NCBI GenBank assembly: GCA_037893225.1
Contig: JAZGUH010000197.1
Coordinates: 124,001 to 188,000, forward strand
Reading direction: 5' to 3'
Source: Hippasteria phrygiana
Lineage: Eukaryota > Echinodermata > Asteroidea > Valvatida > Goniasteridae
DNA length: 64,000 nt
The position numbers and the translations under genes are program-made. Position 1 is the stretch's first letter, and the number at the start of each line of letters is the position of its first letter. Of this stretch, positions 60,128-64,000 are shown piece by piece. The notes beneath the pieces were generated by a model. The model saw only the letters and a list, made by a program, of their open reading frames with translations, did no database searches and had not been told where the DNA came from.

Positions 60128-60930
60128 GGTTCGATAGTCCGAAAGTTCTTTAGTCTGAAGGGTTATTAGTCCGAAGGTTCGTTAGTCCGAAGGTTCGATA
60201 GTCCGAAGGTTCGATAGTTCGAAGGTTCGATAGTTCGAAGGTTCGATAGTCCGAAGGTTCGATAGTCCGAAGGTTCGATAGTCCGAAGGTTCGATAGTCC
60301 GAAGGTTCGATAGTCCGAAGGTTCGATAGTCCGAAGGTTCGATAGTCCGAAGGTTCGATAGTCCAAAGGTTCGATAGTCCGAAGGTTCGATAGTCTGAAG
60401 GTTCGATAGTCTGAAGGTTCGATAGTCCGAAGGTTCGATAGTCCAAAGGGCCCATTAGTCCGAAAAGAGAATAAGGTTAAATAATCCGAAGGTTCGATAG
60501 TCCGAATAGACGATCAGGTTCGATATTCCGAATAGACGATAGGGTTCGATAGTCTGAACTGACAATAAGGTTATTGCCGATTTGGACTATCGGACCTTGT
60601 TGTCAATTCGGACTATCGAACCTTGTGTGCTTTCTGAATAATGAACCTTCAGACTATTGAACCTTATTTTCGTTTCGGACTTTTGAACCTTCGGACTAAT
60701 TAACCTTATTCTAAATTCGGACTACCGAACCTTCGGATAAATGAACCTTCGGATTGTCGGCCCTTCGGACCAATGGACCTTCGTACTATCACATCAAATG
60801 TTCGGATTAACGAACCTTATTTAATTTTCGGACTAATGAACCCCCTCTTATGGTACGTTTGGAATATCGAACCTTCGGATCAATAAACCTTCGGACAATC
60901 GAACCTTCGGACTATCGGGCGGACACCCCT
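60128..60930. repeat. 16-bp minisatellite arranged as a giant inverted repeat
   Basis: From about 60128 to 60560 the unit GAAGGTTCGATAGTCC repeats about 20 or more times, with perfect units in the middle and degenerate ones at both ends. From about 60575 to 60930 the inverse unit GGACTATCGAACCTTC runs in the opposite sense, more degenerate. The turn is near 60565. A minus-strand frame of 101 codons repeating SDYRTFGLSNLRTIEP is a by-product of the 48-bp (3 x 16) phase. Confidence 0.85.
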
Positions 60931-61065
60931 CTCGTCTTGACAAAATCCTTGGGCGGCCACCCGTGCCACGGCAGGAAGGATGAAATTGTGCAGTGCGTGT
61001 ACAGATACGCTGAACTGAAGTACGGGAAACTTTGCCGGACTAAGACCATGAATCGCATCAGCGCT
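60931..61065 (+). other. Possible SAP-like coding scrap
   Basis: A plus-strand frame reads LTKSLGGHPCHGRKDEIVQ then VYRYAELKYGK. The GRKxEIV...V pattern faintly recalls a SAP motif. It is too short to assign and could be the edge of the retroelement that follows. Confidence 0.2.
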
Positions 61066-61800
61066 CAGTATGTGATTTTGTTCGTTCTTGTCATACCTGC
61101 CTGCAGACGAAACCTCTGATCAGCAAGCCAGCAGGCCTTATGATGTCTGCAACTTCTAGTGCCCCATGGGAGGTGGTTGCCGTGGGCCTATGGGTCCACT
61201 CCTTAAAAGTCACGGTGGCCCGCGGGTACCTGTTGGTAGCCGTTGGTAGCTGTTGATATGATCACTACACAAAGTGGGTGGAAATTATTCCAATTGGGGC
61301 AGACTCGCCGGTGCGATCATACGTCAGACGTCATACCATGGATCAAGCACCATGTTCGCTGTTGTCTCACAGTGGGTCCCAATGTACCAGTCGCGAAATG
61401 TCCTCAGTCTGCAGTGCATGGGGTGTGGAACAGCTATTCATATCCCCTATCACCCCCAAAGTAATTGGGTGGAGTGCGTCAACAGATATATCAAAGGAAT
61501 GTTGCAAGCATTCACTGGGGCAGACCACTGTAGCTGGGATACGCACATTTCTGAGTTCGCTTTTGCTTTGAACACATCCACTCTTTACATGTTGAGACCA
61601 CTGGAGTGGAACCCATTGTACTTGTTTGGTCACCGCAGATAGCCAACAAATTGGCAACTGATGAGTTGGACGGTCGACAGGAACAGCATCGAGTCTCAGG
61701 TGAACGAGTGCAGGGAGCGAGCCTGTCAGAAGCGTAAACAGTACTATTTATATGACCGCTCACAATCTGTGGCCACAATTCACGTTGGTGGGTAGTATCT
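61066..61800 (+). pseudogene. Gypsy-type LTR retrotransposon integrase remnant
   Basis: The start shows CDFVRSCHTCLQTKP, the CxxC end of an HHCC zinc finger, then PWEVVAVGLW, where the first catalytic Asp of the core has become Gly. YDHYTKWVEIIPI follows, then SHSGSQCTS, where the second Asp has become His. After a frameshift near 61440, PYHPQSNWVECVNRYIKGML retains the Glu, followed by DTHISEFAFALNT. Downstream VNECRERACQKRKQYYL is the usual linker. No LTRs, protease or RT are present nearby. The element is inactive. Confidence 0.75.
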
Positions 61801-62293
61801 AAAGAAGGGAAGAAATGTAGTGTCTTCGATACATACACATAACGCAATTGTTTACAGTTCTATGCTGATGAGACCTATGCTATGCAAAATAAGGTTGTCC
61901 CTGACTAATGCATATTGTAACAAAATGCAGAACGGATTAATGTGGGAATCAAGTTTTAGGTTGCTAGGCCGGCTATGCCATCTTGTATGAGTACTTCACA
62001 AAGTTGGAGGGTACCATAGCAGCCTAATTAAAGTGGCATTTTAGTATAAAAACAAGAGCAGGTGTGATTCGTCCTTTTTTCCCGTAAAACAAATCTGGAG
62101 ACAGGTTTCATCTATTAGTTAATCACAGGAGAATGATGATGGTCAGTCAGTGCATTATGGTCAAAACGTCGCGTTAATAGCACCTTCGGTTCTCACATTT
62201 CTCTCTTTCAAGAGCATTACTTTACAGTGTATACGTATCCACAACAATTCTAACCCTTTTACTGTTTTTTGTTTACACTCGTTGACTCTTCAG
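61801..62293. other. Intron-like stretch before the cadherin exon
   Basis: Mixed to AT-rich DNA with no recognisable coding. It ends in a pyrimidine-rich stretch and TCTTCAG at 62293, a good splice acceptor. Confidence 0.5.
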
Positions 62294-62703
62294 GTAACAA
62301 ACACCCACCAGTCTTCATTCAGAAGTTTTACGAGGAGTACATCTCCCCCGATGAGCCCACGGAGTATCCCTTCACGTACATCCGGGCAACGGACAAAGAT
62401 GAAGAGATTTGTGGCACATCTACAGCGCATTGCCCATGCTCAGAGGTGCTGTACTCATTGGACGACGAAGACGAAGGTGCCAAACCTCCCACATTCGTGA
62501 TCGATCCCAGGACGGGTGGGATCAGTGTGGCAGCGGAAGCTAGCCTGGAACCCAACAGAAAGCACAGGCTGAAGGCATACGCTAGGAATGGGGCAGACCA
62601 CGTGATGCAAGAGACTGTGCCTATAGTTATTATTGTGAGTGACGTGTATCGCCGAGACAACGAACAAACATTCAAACTTAGAAGACTGCAAGGTGCTTCT
62701 GAG
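62294..62703 (+). CDS. Internal exon encoding a cadherin repeat
   Basis: The exon lies between an acceptor (pyrimidine-rich, CAG at 62291-62293) and a consensus donor GAG/GTAAGT at 62703/62704. It is 410 bp, entered with one base of a codon from the previous exon and left on a codon boundary. It encodes NKHPPVF, FTYIRATDKDEE, EVLYSLDDEDEG, FVIDPRTGGISVAAE, RLKAYARNG and VPIVIIVSD. These are the landmarks of one extracellular cadherin domain: the linker before the fold, the Ca-binding DxD, IDxxTGxI, and the closing VxVxD. The DRE motif is replaced by LEPNRKH, so calcium binding may be altered. A Cys-rich insert (CGTSTAHCPC) is unusual. Which cadherin it is I cannot say. It is probably an active host gene. 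Confidence 0.8.
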
Positions 62704-64000
62704 GTAAGTGGTTGATTATATTGTAACGTCTCTTTGGGAGTTGTTATCTAGAAATGAAACATGAAGTCGGATGTAGACTTACACACAAATACATGTACAT
62801 ACCAGCTGTTTTATTCAGAATTCTTTACATCTCTGAGTAATTTACATCTCAAGAGAGGGCGTACTTTAATGACCATGGCCGTGGACGAACGGGACATGTC
62901 GATGTTAGTAGCAAATGACATTGACACTTTGCGGTCATTTCAGTATTGTGTGTATGTGAGCGCATAACAACTGTACGGACAACTGTGCTGTTGACCTCAT
63001 ATGGAATTACTGTCTATATATGCATGGCTTACATGTATACATGGCTAGTATAATACCAGGCTCATGACAGAGCATGGGAGAGACCTTTCCCATGCCTCGC
63101 AAGGGCGAGAATGATTGTCTGAGACCTCGATTTTAATTATTAGAAATAAAGAGGGGTGTGAGCGGGGCTGTGGCAGGGTCTTATCCAATGGGAGCATCAG
63201 ATTCACTACGTTATAATGTAGTTGGTTTTCAGGTTACACTCGCTGAGTGTTTCGGGCACTAGGGACGAGTGTAGGGGAAAATGGCTAAGTTAAACTAGGG
63301 CAAAGGGTATGCACTTGCAACGTGGCAATGAGGGCTGTATGCATAGTGGGCAGTGCATAATAGGTGTATGCTGAAATGTGGGGACTAAGTGTACAATGTA
63401 CAAACTGTAGATCGCTGCATGCGTTCAGTATGCTTAGTATACCGGAAGATTGGACACTCCGCTGAAAAAAGTGAAACAGGAAGTAGTTGTATGTGGAAGG
63501 GCGTCCTCATGTTTCTGGTAGGTAAAACTTGCGACCAATCGAAGTGTTCCCTGTACATTTTTCACAATTTCACTAAATTAATTGCACTAAATGACACCTC
63601 CAACAAACTTTGACAAAGATTGGTCTGAACAGTACATACTTAATGTTTATTAACGTTATTTAATCATTTTATTAATTCTGATATTCAAATGTGGAGACCC
63701 ACATTTTGCAAAAGTCATTAAAAACAAATATTATGGCACAAAACAAAATTATTTCTTAGAGAAATTGATAACTAAAAAGTGTTTAAAAATAAAAAATAAA
63801 AAACATTTACTATTTACTATATTATTTATTGATTGTAATTTTATTCATCTTCAATGATATATTAAAAAAACAGATTTTGTTTCAGTCAAAATCATATTAC
63901 TGCGTGTCTTACTTTGTTACTGACTGTCTGAAGTAGCTTGTTATGAGTATTACTAGTGAAACGACTTAACAGGGGAACACTTTTCGAGTTGAGCAAAGTT
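62704..64000 (+). other. Downstream intron or intergenic DNA
   Basis: Starts with the GTAAGT donor. No second exon is convincing up to 64000. A frame at 62761-62967 has no domain. The last 300 bases are strongly AT-rich. Confidence 0.5.

Noticed and set aside
60150..60455. 101-codon repetitive protein SDYRTFGLSNLRTIEP
   Set aside because: It arises because the 16-bp minisatellite has no stop in its three phases. There is no gene context.
60128..60560. CRISPR-like array
   Set aside because: The unit is a 16-bp tandem repeat without spacers, in a metazoan genome.

Overview
The window is eukaryotic and metazoan. It has low coding density, one clean spliced exon with consensus splice sites (a cadherin repeat at 62294-62703), and debris of CR1/L2-like LINEs, a Gypsy-type integrase, Tc1/mariner transposases, Harbinger-like and other MITEs, and a Crypton/DUF3504-like domain. 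Together with the HEEADT/HALTGCD multicopy protein family this suggests a marine invertebrate, perhaps a non-vertebrate deuterostome (lancelet, hemichordate or echinoderm). The species cannot be fixed from the sequence. No rRNA, tRNA, CRISPR array or complete gene was found.

Left two thirds (1-43613): a head-to-tail array of about fifteen related non-autonomous elements, interrupted only at 16466-17753. I read them as Helentron/Helitron2-type (HINE-like) elements. The 5' end is a GGCTGTTTCG hairpin. The 3' end carries its inverted complement CGAAACAGCC, then a GTGTTTGT/ACAAACAC hairpin, then CTAG followed by a T-run. A second, diverged family (25645-35577) uses a different but again matching pair, GGCTTTTCC and GGAAAAGCC. 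Inside the elements are tandem modules of about 145, 394, 603 and 950 bp. Most carry twin perfect CRE sites (TGACGTCA) and GTCACGTGAC E-boxes. The block 9.5-16.6 kb recurs at 35.6-43.8 kb with the same right flank, so it is a segmental duplication.

Middle (43.6-53.8 kb): nested DNA elements. In order: a 253-bp GGGCCC-ended MITE; a 3.5-kb unit bounded by inverted repeats, holding a folded-back transposase interrupted by a LINE tail and an N-terminal fragment of a Cys-containing protein; two degenerate tandem repeats; and a 3.95-kb unit with about 400-bp terminal inverted repeats (49825-53773). This last unit carries a decayed HEEADT/HALTGCD gene, itself split by an antisense LINE.

Right (53.8-64 kb): more LINE pieces, including an inverted RT pair; a Harbinger-like MITE with TTA duplications inside a LINE endonuclease; a 470-bp TIR element with a Crypton-like N-terminal fragment (second copy, inverted, at 16765-17275); a truncated Tc1 transposase; a 0.8-kb minisatellite that reverses orientation at its centre; a mutated Gypsy integrase; and finally the cadherin exon, the only feature that looks like an active host gene.
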